Source of the DNA: Cellulomonas sp. Leaf395
Lineage (GTDB): Bacteria > Actinomycetota > Actinomycetes > Actinomycetales > Cellulomonadaceae
Length of the DNA stretch: 64,000 nucleotides
Assembly: GCF_001424125.1 (NCBI RefSeq)
Contig: NZ_LMQI01000004.1
Span: 627,777-691,776 of the forward strand
Direction of reading: 5' to 3'
The first letter of the stretch is position 1. Each line of letters starts with the position of its first letter. The notes beneath the pieces were generated by a model, which ran no database searches, was not told where the DNA came from, and worked only from the letters and a program-made list of their open reading frames with translations. Shown piece by piece: positions 37,599 through 45,539 of the stretch. The translations under genes were made by a program, and so were the position numbers.

Positions 37599-37604
37599 TA
37601 CCGT
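37599..37604 (+). promoter_or_regulatory. Leaderless-type -10 element TACCGT for rsgA
   Basis: TACCGT ends six bases before the GTG at 37611. The intervening CAGGGA is too close to the start codon to act as a ribosome-binding site. Confidence 0.5.
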
Positions 37605-37610
37605 CAGGGA

Positions 37611-38621
37611 GTGGTCGATCTTCTGCGGGTGGTGCGCGCCGACAAGGGCGCGGTCCTCGTGCTGCCCGCCGACGGGCTGGACGGCGCCCACGAGCCGCAC
37701 CGGGTGACGCTGGACCGCGACGGCCTGCTCGGCACGCAGGACGGAGACCGGCTCGCGCCGACGGTCGGGGACTGGCTGCTCGTCGACGAGGCGGGGCCGA
37801 GCCTGCGACCTCGCACCACAGCCCTGGTCCGCGACAGCGCGGGCGCCACGTCCCGCGTCCAGGCGCTCGCCGCCAACATCGACGTCGTGCTCGTGGTCGA
37901 GCACCTCGAACCGGACCCGGACCTCGGCCGCGTCGAGCGGCTGCTGACGCTGGCCTGGCGCTCGGGTGCGACCCCTGTCGTCGTCCTGACCAAGGCCGAC
38001 CTCGTCCCGGATCCCGACGGCATGACCGCGGAGGTCGAGGCGGTGGCTCTCGCGGTCGATGTCCACACGGTCAGCGTCCCCACGGGTCGGGGGCTCGACG
38101 GCCTCCGAGCGCTTCTCGTGCCGGGCGCCACGCTCGTCGCCGTCGGCCCGTCCGGCGCGGGCAAGTCCACCCTGGTCAACGCGCTGGCCGGCCGGGACGT
38201 GATGGAGACGGGTGAGCGGCGGGCCGACGGACGCGGTCGGCACACGACCACGCACCGCGAGCTCGTCCCGCTGGCGGGCGGCGCGATGCTCATCGACACG
38301 CCCGGCATCCGCGGAGTCGGTGTCGTCGCGGACGAGGACGCGCTGGACACGACCTTCGCGGACGTCGCCGCGCTGGCGGACGCGTGCCGGTTCGCCGACT
38401 GCCACCACGCGGGGGAGCCGGGCTGCGCCATCCAGGCGGCGCTCGACAGCGGGGAGCTGGCGGAGCGCCGGTTCGACAGCTGGCGCCGCCTGGCGCGCGA
38501 GGCCGCGTACCAGGCGCGGCGGTCGGACGCGCGGCTCCGGGCGGAGGAGCGCGACCGGTGGAAGAAGGTCACCAAGGACTACCAGCGCGGCCTGCGCGGA
38601 CCGGGTCGTCCGCGGCCCTGA
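37611..38621 (+). CDS. rsgA: Ribosome small-subunit-dependent GTPase
   Basis: Circularly permuted GTPase of 336 residues that helps the late maturation of the 30S subunit. An N-terminal OB-fold (about 1-80) is followed by the permuted G motifs: TKADLV (G4) comes before GPSGAGKSTLVNAL (G1), then the switch HTTTHRE and DTPGIRGVG (G3). The C-terminal zinc site is CRFADCHHAGEPGC, with three Cys and one His. All features of the family are present. It follows purL after 65 bases and has its own leaderless-type promoter. Confidence 0.94.
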   Translation: MVDLLRVVRADKGAVLVLPADGLDGAHEPHRVTLDRDGLLGTQDGDRLAPTVGDWLLVDEAGPSLRPRTTALVRDSAGATSRVQALAANIDVVLVVEHLEPDPDLGRVERLLTLAWRSGATPVVVLTKADLVPDPDGMTAEVEAVALAVDVHTVSVPTGRGLDGLRALLVPGATLVAVGPSGAGKSTLVNALAGRDVMETGERRADGRGRHTTTHRELVPLAGGAMLIDTPGIRGVGVVADEDALDTTFADVAALADACRFADCHHAGEPGCAIQAALDSGELAERRFDSWRRLAREAAYQARRSDARLRAEERDRWKKVTKDYQRGLRGPGRPRP

Positions 38622-38647
38622 GCGCGCGCGGAAGCGCATCGACGACC

Positions 38648-38691
38648 CGGATCCGCGCCCGAAACGATTCGGATCCGGCGGAGCGCTCGCC
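38648..38691. promoter_or_regulatory. cenA upstream control region: twin CGGATCCG boxes and a CebR-like site
   Basis: CGGATCCG occurs at 38648-38655 and 38670-38677, 22 bases apart. GCGGAGCGCTCGCC follows at 38678-38691. It shares 10 of 14 positions with the CebR operator TGGGAGCGCTCCCA known from cellulolytic actinobacteria. The gap from 38622 to 38795 holds no gene. Confidence 0.55.
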
Positions 38692-38795
38692 AGAGCCCGG
38701 GGCGGTCGGGTTTCCTCGTCGGGACCGGGGTGCAGCAGCCGTCATCGGAGACGCGAGCCCGCCCCGCCCACGACACGGACGTCCCGAGGAGATCC

Positions 38796-40163
38796 ATGCC
38801 CACCCGCAGAACCGCCACAGCGCTGCTCGCCACGGCAGCCCTCGCGGTCGCCGGCCTCACCGCCGCGACCGCGACCGCCGCGCAGGCCGCCACCGGCTGC
38901 AAGGTCGAGTACACGATCACGAACCAGTGGGGCGGCGGCTACGGCGCCGACGTCACGGTCACCAACCTGGGCGACCCGGTCAGCTCCTGGACGGTCGGCT
39001 GGACCTTCACGGCGGGGCAGAAGATCGTGCAGCTGTGGAACGGCAACGCCACCCAGAGCGGTGCGGCGGTCTCCGTCGCGAGCCTCCCGTGGAACGGCTC
39101 GCTGGGGACGAACGGGAAGGCGAACTTCGGTTTCAACGGCTCCTGGAGCGGGTCCAACCCGATCCCGGGATCCTTCACGGTGAACGGCACCACCTGCACG
39201 GGCACCACGCCGACCCAGACGCCGACCCCGACGCAGACCGCGACCCCGACGCCCACCCCCACGGTGACCGCGCCGCCGACGCCCACTCCGACTCCCAAAC
39301 CGACGCAGACCACCCCGCCGACCTCCAGCGGCTTCTACGTCGACCCGACCACGCAGGGGTACCGCGCCTGGCAGTCCGCGAGCGGAACCGACAAGGCGCT
39401 GCTCGAGAAGATCGCCCTGACCCCCCAGGCGTACTGGGTGGGCAACTGGGCCGACCCGTCGCACGCCAGGGCCGAGGTGGCCGACTACACCGGTCGCGCG
39501 GTCGCCGCCGGCAAGACCCCGACGATCGTCGTCTACGCCATCCCGGGCCGTGACTGCGGTTCGTACTCCGGCGGCGGCGTGGCCGAGAGCGCCTACGCAG
39601 CCTGGATCGACACGGTCGCGTCCGGCATCCAGGGCAACCCCTACGTGATCCTCGAGCCCGACGCGCTCGCCCAGCTGGGCGACTGCAACGGCCAGGGCGA
39701 CCGGGTCGGCTTCCTGAAGTACGCCGCCAAGGCGCTCACCCTCAAGGGCGCCCGCGTCTACATCGACGCCGGCCACTCGTCGTGGCTGCCCGTCAGCACG
39801 GCGGTGAGCCGGCTCAACCAGGTCGGCTTCGAGCACGCGGTCGGCTTCGCTCTCAACACGTCGAACTACCAGACCACCGCGGCGTCGAAGACGTACGGCC
39901 AGCAGATCTCGCAGCAGCTGGGCGGCAAGAAGTTCGTCATCGACACCTCCCGCAACGGCAACGGCTCCAACGGCGAGTGGTGCAACCCGCGCGGCCGGGC
40001 GCTCGGCGAGAAGCCGACCCTGGTGAACGACGGCTCCGGCCTCGACGCCCTCCTCTGGGTCAAGCTGCCCGGCGAGTCCGACGGCACCTGCAACGGCGGC
40101 CCGTCCGCCGGCGCCTGGTTCCAGGAGATCGCCCTGGAGCTGGCCCGCAACGCGAAGTGGTGA
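38796..40163 (+). CDS. cenA: Secreted GH6 endo-beta-1,4-glucanase with CBM2 (CenA)
   Basis: Extracellular cellulase of 455 residues. Signal peptide with basic MPTRRT and a cut after AAQA (about residue 31). Then a family 2 cellulose-binding module (CKVEYTITNQWGGGYGADVT to a closing Cys near residue 135, including SLPWNGSL), a Pro-Thr linker (residues 138-180), and the GH6 catalytic domain. The domain begins GFYVDPTTQGYRAWQ. The catalytic acid lies in VILEPDALAQLGDC and the second carboxylate in VKLPGESDG. Order and wording follow C. fimi CenA closely. Ribosome site GAGGAG. The upstream CebR-like box suggests induction by cello-oligosaccharides. Confidence 0.96.
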   Translation: MPTRRTATALLATAALAVAGLTAATATAAQAATGCKVEYTITNQWGGGYGADVTVTNLGDPVSSWTVGWTFTAGQKIVQLWNGNATQSGAAVSVASLPWNGSLGTNGKANFGFNGSWSGSNPIPGSFTVNGTTCTGTTPTQTPTPTQTATPTPTPTVTAPPTPTPTPKPTQTTPPTSSGFYVDPTTQGYRAWQSASGTDKALLEKIALTPQAYWVGNWADPSHARAEVADYTGRAVAAGKTPTIVVYAIPGRDCGSYSGGGVAESAYAAWIDTVASGIQGNPYVILEPDALAQLGDCNGQGDRVGFLKYAAKALTLKGARVYIDAGHSSWLPVSTAVSRLNQVGFEHAVGFALNTSNYQTTAASKTYGQQISQQLGGKKFVIDTSRNGNGSNGEWCNPRGRALGEKPTLVNDGSGLDALLWVKLPGESDGTCNGGPSAGAWFQEIALELARNAKW

Positions 40164-40170
40164 CCGCCCC

Positions 40171-40551
40171 TCACGTGTAGGTCATCCCCATGAGCTCGCG
40201 GACGTCACGCATGGTGGCGTCCGCGAGCTCGTTCGCGCGCGCATTCCCCTGCGCCAGGATGTCGGCCACCAGCCCTGGCTCGGCGGCGAACAGGGCGCGA
40301 CGGGCGCGCAGCGGAGCGAGGTGCTCCACCATGGCGTCCGCAACGACGGCCTTGAGGTGTCCGGAGCCGCGCGACCCCACCTCGTCCGCGATGACCTCCG
40401 GCGGGACACCCGTGCACAGCGACGCGAGCAGGAGCAGGTTGGCCACCTCGGGTCGCGACGACGGGTCGTAGGTGATCGTCCGGTCGGAGTCGGTCTTCGC
40501 GGACCGGATGGCGCGGACCGTGTCGTCCGCGCTCGCCCGCGAGATCGTCAG
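40171..40551 (-). pseudogene. trpS: 3' remnant of a tryptophanyl-tRNA synthetase gene
   Basis: About 126 codons read as the C-terminal third of TrpRS: TVRAIRSAKTDSDRTITYDP, then SSRPEVANLLLLASLCTG and RGSGHLKAVVADAMVEHLAP, closing with ANELADATMRDVRELMG. The nucleotide-binding core with HIGH and KMSKS motifs is absent. Upstream of 40551 the frame only continues as a shadow of the opposite-strand gene, and no good start codon with a promoter is seen. It is therefore a truncated copy left between cenA and the purF neighbourhood. The reading frame within the fragment is intact, so the loss may be recent or the fragment may still be translated. Confidence 0.7.
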
Positions 40552-40575
40552 AACGTGCCGCGCTCGTCGGCGAGG

Positions 40576-40581
40576 CACAAT
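40576..40581 (+). promoter_or_regulatory. Leaderless-type -10 element CACAAT
   Basis: CACAAT ends six bases before the ATG at 40588. It lies just beyond the broken end of the trpS remnant on the other strand. Confidence 0.45.
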
Positions 40582-40587
40582 CGCCCC

Positions 40588-40968
40588 ATGCCGCCGCGCC
40601 GACGAACCGACCCCGCCGACGGCCGCGCCGCGCTCGCCGTCTGGCGGGACGACCCCGCCGGCGTCTCGACGTCCGTGCGGCGGACCGCGGTCCGGTTCAC
40701 GCTCGAGGAGCTGGCCGAGGTGGCGCCCGGCAACGCGGTCGAGGTGCGGGTGCCGCCGGACGGTGCGGTGCAGGCGGTCGAGGGACCTCGTCACACCCGC
40801 GGGACCCCGCCGAACGTCGTGGAGACGGACGCTCAGACGTGGCTCGGCCTGGCCACGGGGGTGCTGACCTGGGAGTCCGCGGTAGCCGATGGTCGGATCA
40901 GGGCGTCCGGGGAGAGGGCCGACCTGCGCGAGTGGCTGCCGCTCCAGGCCGCCCGCCCCCGCGGCTGA
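40588..40968 (+). CDS. Sterol-carrier-family protein (Rv0807-like)
   Basis: Small protein of 126 residues. It resembles the actinobacterial group annotated as sterol carrier family, for example Rv0807, which precedes purF in mycobacteria; the same order is found here. Seen in the sequence: basic N-terminus, TAVRFTLEELAEVAPGNAVE, VRVPPDGAVQAVEG and the C-terminal WLGLATGVLTWESAVADGRI, the last being the typical SCP2-like strand-helix turn with an acidic pair. No membrane segment. Its biochemical role is unknown. The start is set by the CACAAT hexamer six bases upstream. Confidence 0.75.
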   Translation: MPPRRRTDPADGRAALAVWRDDPAGVSTSVRRTAVRFTLEELAEVAPGNAVEVRVPPDGAVQAVEGPRHTRGTPPNVVETDAQTWLGLATGVLTWESAVADGRIRASGERADLREWLPLQAARPRG

Positions 40969-40991
40969 GCGTGCCGATGTGGGCGCTGACC

Positions 40992-40997
40992 TAAGAT
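40992..40997 (+). promoter_or_regulatory. Leaderless-type -10 element TAAGAT
   Basis: TAAGAT, one of the closest matches to a consensus -10 hexamer in the window, ends six bases before the GTG at 41004. Transcription would begin on the start codon itself. Confidence 0.6.
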
Positions 40998-41003
40998 CAC
41001 GGG

Positions 41004-41396
41004 GTGCCTGACGACCCCCACCCCGACGTGACGCCGGAACCTGCACCGAGCCCGTCGGTCCCCGTCGACGCCCGCGGCGTGCCGATCCCCTCGGAGGAGG
41101 AGCTGGCCCGGGTCGCGCAGCCGGCCACCGTGCGCCACGCTCCGAAGTACGGCGCGTTCATCGTCACCGGTGTCCTCGTCGGCGCCGTCGTCGCCCTCGT
41201 CCTGGTCGCGGTCGTCCGCCCCGAGGTCCCCTGGGTGGCCGACGGGTCCGGCTTCATCTCGTTCCTCGACGGCGAAGGTGCCGTGCGCACCGTCATGGCC
41301 GTCGCGGGTGCGGTCCTCGGCGGGTTCCTCGGCGGGCTCGTCGCCGTGCTGGCGGACAGGCGCAGCGTGCGCAAGGCGGTCCGCCCGGACGTGTAG
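41004..41396 (+). CDS. Small membrane protein upstream of purF
   Basis: Unrecognised protein of 130 residues with two predicted membrane helices. An acidic Pro-rich N-terminal half of about 50 residues precedes helix 1 (AFIVTGVLVGAVVALVLVAVV). A loop of some 25 residues follows, then helix 2 (TVMAVAGAVLGGFLGGLVAVL) and a basic tail DRRSVRKAVRPDV. The Gly-rich second helix could pack against another membrane protein. A consensus-like TAAGAT gives a leaderless start. Genes of this shape are often found next to purF in Cellulomonas-like genomes, but I know of no function. Confidence 0.75.
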   Translation: MPDDPHPDVTPEPAPSPSVPVDARGVPIPSEEELARVAQPATVRHAPKYGAFIVTGVLVGAVVALVLVAVVRPEVPWVADGSGFISFLDGEGAVRTVMAVAGAVLGGFLGGLVAVLADRRSVRKAVRPDV

Positions 41397-41458
41397 GCAC
41401 GCGTCTGCGGACTGGGCACCGCCGCGAGGACGTGCGAGGACTGTGCGACCATAGGCAC

Positions 41459-43006
41459 GTGGCCCCCCGCGCAGACGGACGTCTGAACCACGACCTCCTC
41501 CCCAACGAAAAAGGCCCCCAGGACGCTTGTGGCGTCTTCGGTGTGTGGGCACCTGGCGAGGAAGTCGCCAAGCTGACCTACTTCGGCCTGTACGCGCTGC
41601 AGCACCGCGGCCAGGAGTCGGCGGGCATCGCCACCTCCAACGGCCAGCAGCTGCTCGTCTACAAGGACATGGGTCTGGTCTCCCAGGTCTTCGACGAGAC
41701 CGCGCTGAACGCCTTGCAGGGGCACATCGCCATCGGGCACACCCGCTACTCGACCACCGGCGGCAGCACCTGGGAGAACGCGCAGCCGACGCTCGGCCCC
41801 ACGGCCGCCGGCACCGTCGCCCTCGGCCACAACGGCAACCTGACCAACGCCGCGGAGCTGGTCGACCTCGTCGCCGAGCGCTACGGCAGCCAGCGGCGCG
41901 GGGAGCTCGCGCGGGGCAACACCACGGACACCGCGCTGATCACGGCCCTGCTGGCTGGGGACCCGGACCACACGCTGGAGGCCACCGCGCTCGAGGTGCT
42001 CCCCCGCCTGCGCGGCGCCTTCAGCCTCGTCTTCATGGACGAGCACACGCTGTACGCCGCACGCGACCCGCAGGGCGTCCGTCCGCTCGTCCTCGGCCGG
42101 CTCGAGCGCGGCTGGGTCGTGGCCAGCGAGACCCCGGCCCTGGACATCGTCGGCGCCTCGTTCGTCCGCGAGATCGAGCCCGGCGAGTTCATCGCGATCG
42201 ACGCCGACGGCCTGCGGAGCAGCCGTTTCGCGAAGATCGACCGCGCCGGGTGCGTGTTCGAGTACGTCTACCTCGCTCGTCCCGACACCTCGATCGCCGG
42301 CAGGTCCGTGCACGCCGCGCGCGTCGCGATGGGCCGACGCCTCGCGGTCGAGCACCCGGTCGAGGCCGATCTGGTCATCCCCGTGCCGGAGTCAGGGACG
42401 CCCGCCGCCGTCGGCTACGCCGCGGAGTCCGGGATCACGTTCGGTCAGGGTCTGACCAAGAACGCCTACGTCGGGCGCACGTTCATCCAGCCGTCGCAGA
42501 CGCTTCGCCAGCTGGGCATCCGCCTCAAGCTCAACCCGCTCAAGGACGTCATCCGCGGCAAGCGCCTGGTGGTCGTCGACGACTCGATCGTCCGCGGCAA
42601 CACCCAGCGAGCGCTCATCCGGATGCTGCGGGAGGCCGGCGCCGCCGAGGTGCACGTGCGCATCAGCTCCCCTCCGGTGAAGTGGCCCTGCTTCTACGGC
42701 ATCGACTTCGCGTCCCGCGCCGAGCTCATCGCCAACGGCCTGGGAGTCGAGGAGATCGCCGCGTCGCTCGGCGCCGACTCGCTCGGCTACATCTCCCCGG
42801 AGGGCATGGTCGCCGCCACCGAGCAGCCCGCGTCGCAGCTCTGCGCCGCCTGCTTCACGGGCCAGTACCCCATCGAGCTGCCCCCGGACGACCGGCTGGG
42901 CAAGTTCCTGCTCGAGCAGAGCGAGCTCCCGCTGGGTGCTCCCGAGGACGGGCTGCTCGCGATCGTGCCGAGCGTCGGTGGCGCGACCGCGCTGGACCAC
43001 CCGTGA
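41459..43006 (+). CDS. purF: Amidophosphoribosyltransferase
   Basis: First committed enzyme of purine synthesis, making phosphoribosylamine from PRPP and glutamine. The protein has 515 residues including a propeptide of about 24. The N-terminal nucleophile Cys lies in QDACGVFGVWAPGEE and would be exposed by cleavage. The glutaminase domain shows QHRGQESAGIAT and GHTRYSTTGGSTWENAQP. The PRPP loop is VVVDDSIVRGNTQRALIRML. Cys residues near the end (CAACF) suggest the Fe-S type. GTG at 41459 is chosen because GACCAT ends six bases before it. purM follows with a four-base overlap. Confidence 0.96.
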   Translation: MAPRADGRLNHDLLPNEKGPQDACGVFGVWAPGEEVAKLTYFGLYALQHRGQESAGIATSNGQQLLVYKDMGLVSQVFDETALNALQGHIAIGHTRYSTTGGSTWENAQPTLGPTAAGTVALGHNGNLTNAAELVDLVAERYGSQRRGELARGNTTDTALITALLAGDPDHTLEATALEVLPRLRGAFSLVFMDEHTLYAARDPQGVRPLVLGRLERGWVVASETPALDIVGASFVREIEPGEFIAIDADGLRSSRFAKIDRAGCVFEYVYLARPDTSIAGRSVHAARVAMGRRLAVEHPVEADLVIPVPESGTPAAVGYAAESGITFGQGLTKNAYVGRTFIQPSQTLRQLGIRLKLNPLKDVIRGKRLVVVDDSIVRGNTQRALIRMLREAGAAEVHVRISSPPVKWPCFYGIDFASRAELIANGLGVEEIAASLGADSLGYISPEGMVAATEQPASQLCAACFTGQYPIELPPDDRLGKFLLEQSELPLGAPEDGLLAIVPSVGGATALDHP

Positions 43007-44133
43007 GCGGCGAGCAGGGCACGCAGGTCACCTATGCCACGGCCGGCGTCGACACCGAGGCCGGTGACAAGGCTGTCGAGCTGATGAAGGACGCCGTGCG
43101 CGCGACGCACGGGCCGCAGGTGCTCGGCGGCGTCGGCGGCTTCGCCGGGCTCTACGACGCCAGCGCGTTGCTGACCTACCGCAAGCCGCTGCTGGCCACG
43201 TCGACCGACGGCGTCGGCACCAAGGTCGCCATCGCGCAGGCCCTCGACATCCACCACACCATCGGGTTCGACCTGGTGGGCATGGTGGTCGACGACATCG
43301 TCGTGGTCGGCGCGAAGCCGTTGTTCATGACGGACTACATCGCCTGCGGCCGCGTGGTGCCCGAGCGCATCGCCGACATCGTGCGCGGTATCGCGGCCGG
43401 CTGCTCGGTGGCCGGGACCGCCCTCGTCGGCGGCGAGACCGCCGAGCACCCCGGGCTGCTGGGTCCCGACGACTACGACGTGGCCGGTGCCGCGACAGGC
43501 GTCGTGGAGGCCGACCAGCTGCTCGGCCCGGACCGCGTGCGCGCCGGCGACGTGCTGCTCGCGCTCGGCTCGAGCGGTCTGCACTCCAACGGGTACTCGC
43601 TGGTCCGCAAGGTCGTGTCGGTGGCCGGCTGGTCGCTCGACCGCCATGTCGACGAGCTCGGCCGCACGCTCGGCGAGGAGCTCCTGGAGCCCACCCGCGT
43701 CTACGCCTCCGACTGCCTCGCCCTCGCGGAGCGCGCCGGTGTCGCCGGCCTGCACGCGTACAGCCATGTCACCGGCGGGGGACTCGCGTCGAACGTCGCG
43801 CGCGTGCTGCCGCAGGGCCTCGTCGCGAACATCGATCGTGCCGGCTGGACGTTGCCGCCGATCTTCTCGCTGGTGCAGCGTCTGGGGCAGGTGCCGTGGA
43901 CCGACCTTGAGGGCACGCTCAACCTGGGTGTCGGGATGGTGGCGATCGTCGCGGCTGACGCCGTGGACGGGGTGCTCGCGCACGCCGCCGAGCTCGGCCT
44001 GCCGGCGTGGGAGCTGGGCACCGTCCGGCACGGCGACCCGGCGTCCGATGTCGTCGGTGCACCGGGGTTCGTGGCGGGCACCAAGGGTGTCCACGGAGGA
44101 GCCGTCCAGCTCAGCGGTGCGTACCGGGTCTAG
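43003..44133 (+). CDS. purM: Phosphoribosylformylglycinamidine cyclo-ligase (AIR synthetase)
   Basis: Closes the imidazole ring to make AIR from FGAM with ATP. The 376-residue protein shows TYATAGVDTEAGDKAVELMK, GGVGGFAGLYD, TSTDGVGTKVAIAQ, the signature DLVGMVVDDIVVVGAKPLF and the C-terminal HVTGGGLASNVARVLP. GTG start inside the end of purF (GTGA overlap). The two are clearly one transcript. The order purF-purM-DUF3073-bldC is the conserved actinobacterial one. Confidence 0.97.
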   Translation: MSGEQGTQVTYATAGVDTEAGDKAVELMKDAVRATHGPQVLGGVGGFAGLYDASALLTYRKPLLATSTDGVGTKVAIAQALDIHHTIGFDLVGMVVDDIVVVGAKPLFMTDYIACGRVVPERIADIVRGIAAGCSVAGTALVGGETAEHPGLLGPDDYDVAGAATGVVEADQLLGPDRVRAGDVLLALGSSGLHSNGYSLVRKVVSVAGWSLDRHVDELGRTLGEELLEPTRVYASDCLALAERAGVAGLHAYSHVTGGGLASNVARVLPQGLVANIDRAGWTLPPIFSLVQRLGQVPWTDLEGTLNLGVGMVAIVAADAVDGVLAHAAELGLPAWELGTVRHGDPASDVVGAPGFVAGTKGVHGGAVQLSGAYRV

Positions 44134-44388
44134 CCGGTGCCGGCCGTCTTGAGCCAGAGGAAGGCCGGCGCGGGAGAGTCGACGCCGTACCCGGGCGCCG
44201 TCGGCGAACGGCCGGCTGAGGCGTCGCCGGGGACACCCACCGCAGCAGCAGGACGGCCCAGGCGACGCTCCCGCGCACAGTGCCAGGAGAGGAGCGCGAC
44301 GAGAACGACGTGCGAGACGAGCGACAACTGAGCTGTCGCCGCCTCGCTCGACGGCCCCGTGGCATGCGCGAGTCAGTCGCGTACCGCG

Positions 44389-44601
44389 TCAGCGGTCGTC
44401 GTCGGACCAGCGCCGGTAGTCGTCGCTGTCGTCGTCAGTGTCCGTCTCCACAACCGCACGAGGGCGGTTGTCGGTGACGACATCGTTGTGGCCGTGCGAC
44501 GTGAGCTCCTGCTCGAGAGCTCGGTAGTTGGTCTCCGGGCTGAAGTACTTCAGCTCCCGGGCCACCTTCGTCTGCTTAGCCTTCTGACGGCCGCGCCCCA
44601 T
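44389..44601 (-). CDS. DUF3073 family protein
   Basis: Small, highly charged protein of 70 residues. It starts MGRGRQKAKQTKVARELKYF, the conserved DUF3073 opening, followed by SPETNYRALEQEL and a long Asp-rich tail (about residues 50-70). Its function is not known; the family is conserved in Actinobacteria beside purM, as here. GAGGGGG lies upstream of the ATG. It converges on purM. The 255 bases between the two stop codons (44134-44388) hold no gene I can support. Confidence 0.85.
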   Translation of the reverse strand: MGRGRQKAKQTKVARELKYFSPETNYRALEQELTSHGHNDVVTDNRPRAVVETDTDDDSDDYRRWSDDDR

Positions 44602-45108
44602 GGCATCGACCCCCTCTTACGTGGATGCGGGGCGGCTCCGTGCTGACACGTGCGGCCCCGGGGTGCTGAATCGTCTCTTCGAGTGGCAACGGTACATGGT
44701 CGTTCGCTATTCCGACCACTCGCCGCGGGGGACGCGCGTCACGTGTGCGGGACCGGCAGGGTCGAAGGGTCGAACGTCCAGGTCACCTGTCCAATTCTGC
44801 GTGGACGGAGCCCGACTCGGCGTGTGTGACCGATTCGTCGGGTTTAGGGTGGTGCTGTGGCCGCGAAGGGAGCGGCATGAGAGTCGCATGAGAGTCCTGT
44901 GAAGGTTTGTTGCGGCATCGTGTCCCGGAATGCGCTGTCTGCGGCATTCGTTCATGCTAAGGAGCGATGTCACGGTTTGGGCATCGGCGACGTAGGCTCG
45001 CCATCTCGAGAACGTTTCACACCGTTGGACCCGCACCACCCGCACCTGAACTGGCTGGGCGCCGACGACGTCGGCACCGCAGGCCGCACGCTTGCCAGGA
45101 GGCAGCTC
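44602..45108. other. 507-base non-coding region upstream of bldC
   Basis: No gene longer than a few codons is supported. The left part must hold the DUF3073 promoter. The right part is an unusually long leader or control region for bldC, with a TAGGGT hexamer (44845-44850) and two abutting 11-base repeats (44875-44896). A seven-codon reading frame, GTG at 44857 to TGA at 44880, sits six bases after TAGGGT and could be a leader peptide, but this is weak. Confidence 0.6.
44875..44896. repeat. 11-bp tandem direct repeat upstream of bldC
   Basis: GCATGAGAGTC occurs twice with no spacer, at 44875-44885 and 44886-44896, about 210 bases before the bldC start. BldC proteins are known to bind direct repeats head to tail, so an autoregulatory site is possible. 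Confidence 0.6.
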
Positions 45109-45318
45109 ATGAACGCACAACCGGTTGAGACCGAAGCCCTGCTCACGCCTTCCGAGGTCGCCACGCTGTTCCGGGTTGATCCGAAGACCGTCACCCGGTG
45201 GGCCAAGGCCGGGAAGCTGTCCTCGATCCGCACCCTGGGTGGTCACCGGCGGTACCGCGAGTCGGAAGTTCGCGATCTGCTGAACGGCATTCCGCAGCAG
45301 CGTCCGTCGGACGGCTGA
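45109..45318 (+). CDS. bldC: BldC-type MerR-like DNA-binding regulator
   Basis: Protein of 69 residues that is almost only a winged helix-turn-helix of the MerR/excisionase type: LLTPSEVATLFRVDPKTVTR, WAKAGKLSSIRTLGGHRRYR, then ESEVRDLLNG. It matches Streptomyces BldC, a developmental regulator that binds DNA cooperatively on direct repeats. A perfect AGGAGG lies six bases before the ATG, so unlike many neighbours it uses a normal leader. The location after purF-purM-DUF3073 is the conserved one. In a non-sporulating Cellulomonas its role is unclear. Confidence 0.92.
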   Translation: MNAQPVETEALLTPSEVATLFRVDPKTVTRWAKAGKLSSIRTLGGHRRYRESEVRDLLNGIPQQRPSDG

Positions 45319-45332
45319 GCGACCGGACCCCG

Positions 45333-45368
45333 GCCGAGCCCGTCGACCTCCATCGACGGGCACTCGGC
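45333..45368 (+). terminator. Strong hairpin after bldC
   Basis: GCCGAG and CCCGTCGA pair with TCGACGGG and CTCGGC, giving 14 base pairs with a two-base bulge and a six-base loop, 15 bases after the bldC stop. There is no T-run, as is common for high-GC actinobacterial terminators. Confidence 0.6.
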
Positions 45369-45408
45369 TGTCGAGCGTCCGGCACACCCGACGCATGCGT
45401 CAGGAGCC

Positions 45409-45438
45409 TGCGAGGATCGCGACGACGCGACCCTCGCA
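45409..45438. terminator. Second hairpin between bldC and the DUF3618 gene
   Basis: TGCGAGG A TCGCG pairs with CGCGA C CCTCGCA around an ACGA loop. It is symmetrical, so it can serve either strand and may end transcription from the minus-strand genes that finish at 45540. Confidence 0.5.
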
Positions 45439-45539
45439 GTTCTCGTGTCCCGGTCCCTGATGCCCCGCTCAGCAGCGACCGCGAGGCTTCTGGCGTTCAG
45501 CCCCTGCGGCGGTGTGCGCGACCGCGTGGCATCCCGCGT

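Noticed and set aside
40592..41046. N-terminal extension of the trpS remnant
   Set aside because: This part reads antisense to the two real plus-strand genes and does not resemble a TrpRS N-terminus.
44130..44327. 65-residue minus-strand frame after purM
   Set aside because: No ribosome site, promoter or recognisable motif; it lies in a short convergent gap and could be chance.
44857..44880. Seven-codon leader peptide gene upstream of bldC
   Set aside because: The only support is a TAGGGT hexamer six bases before a GTG; too short and too weak to list as a gene.
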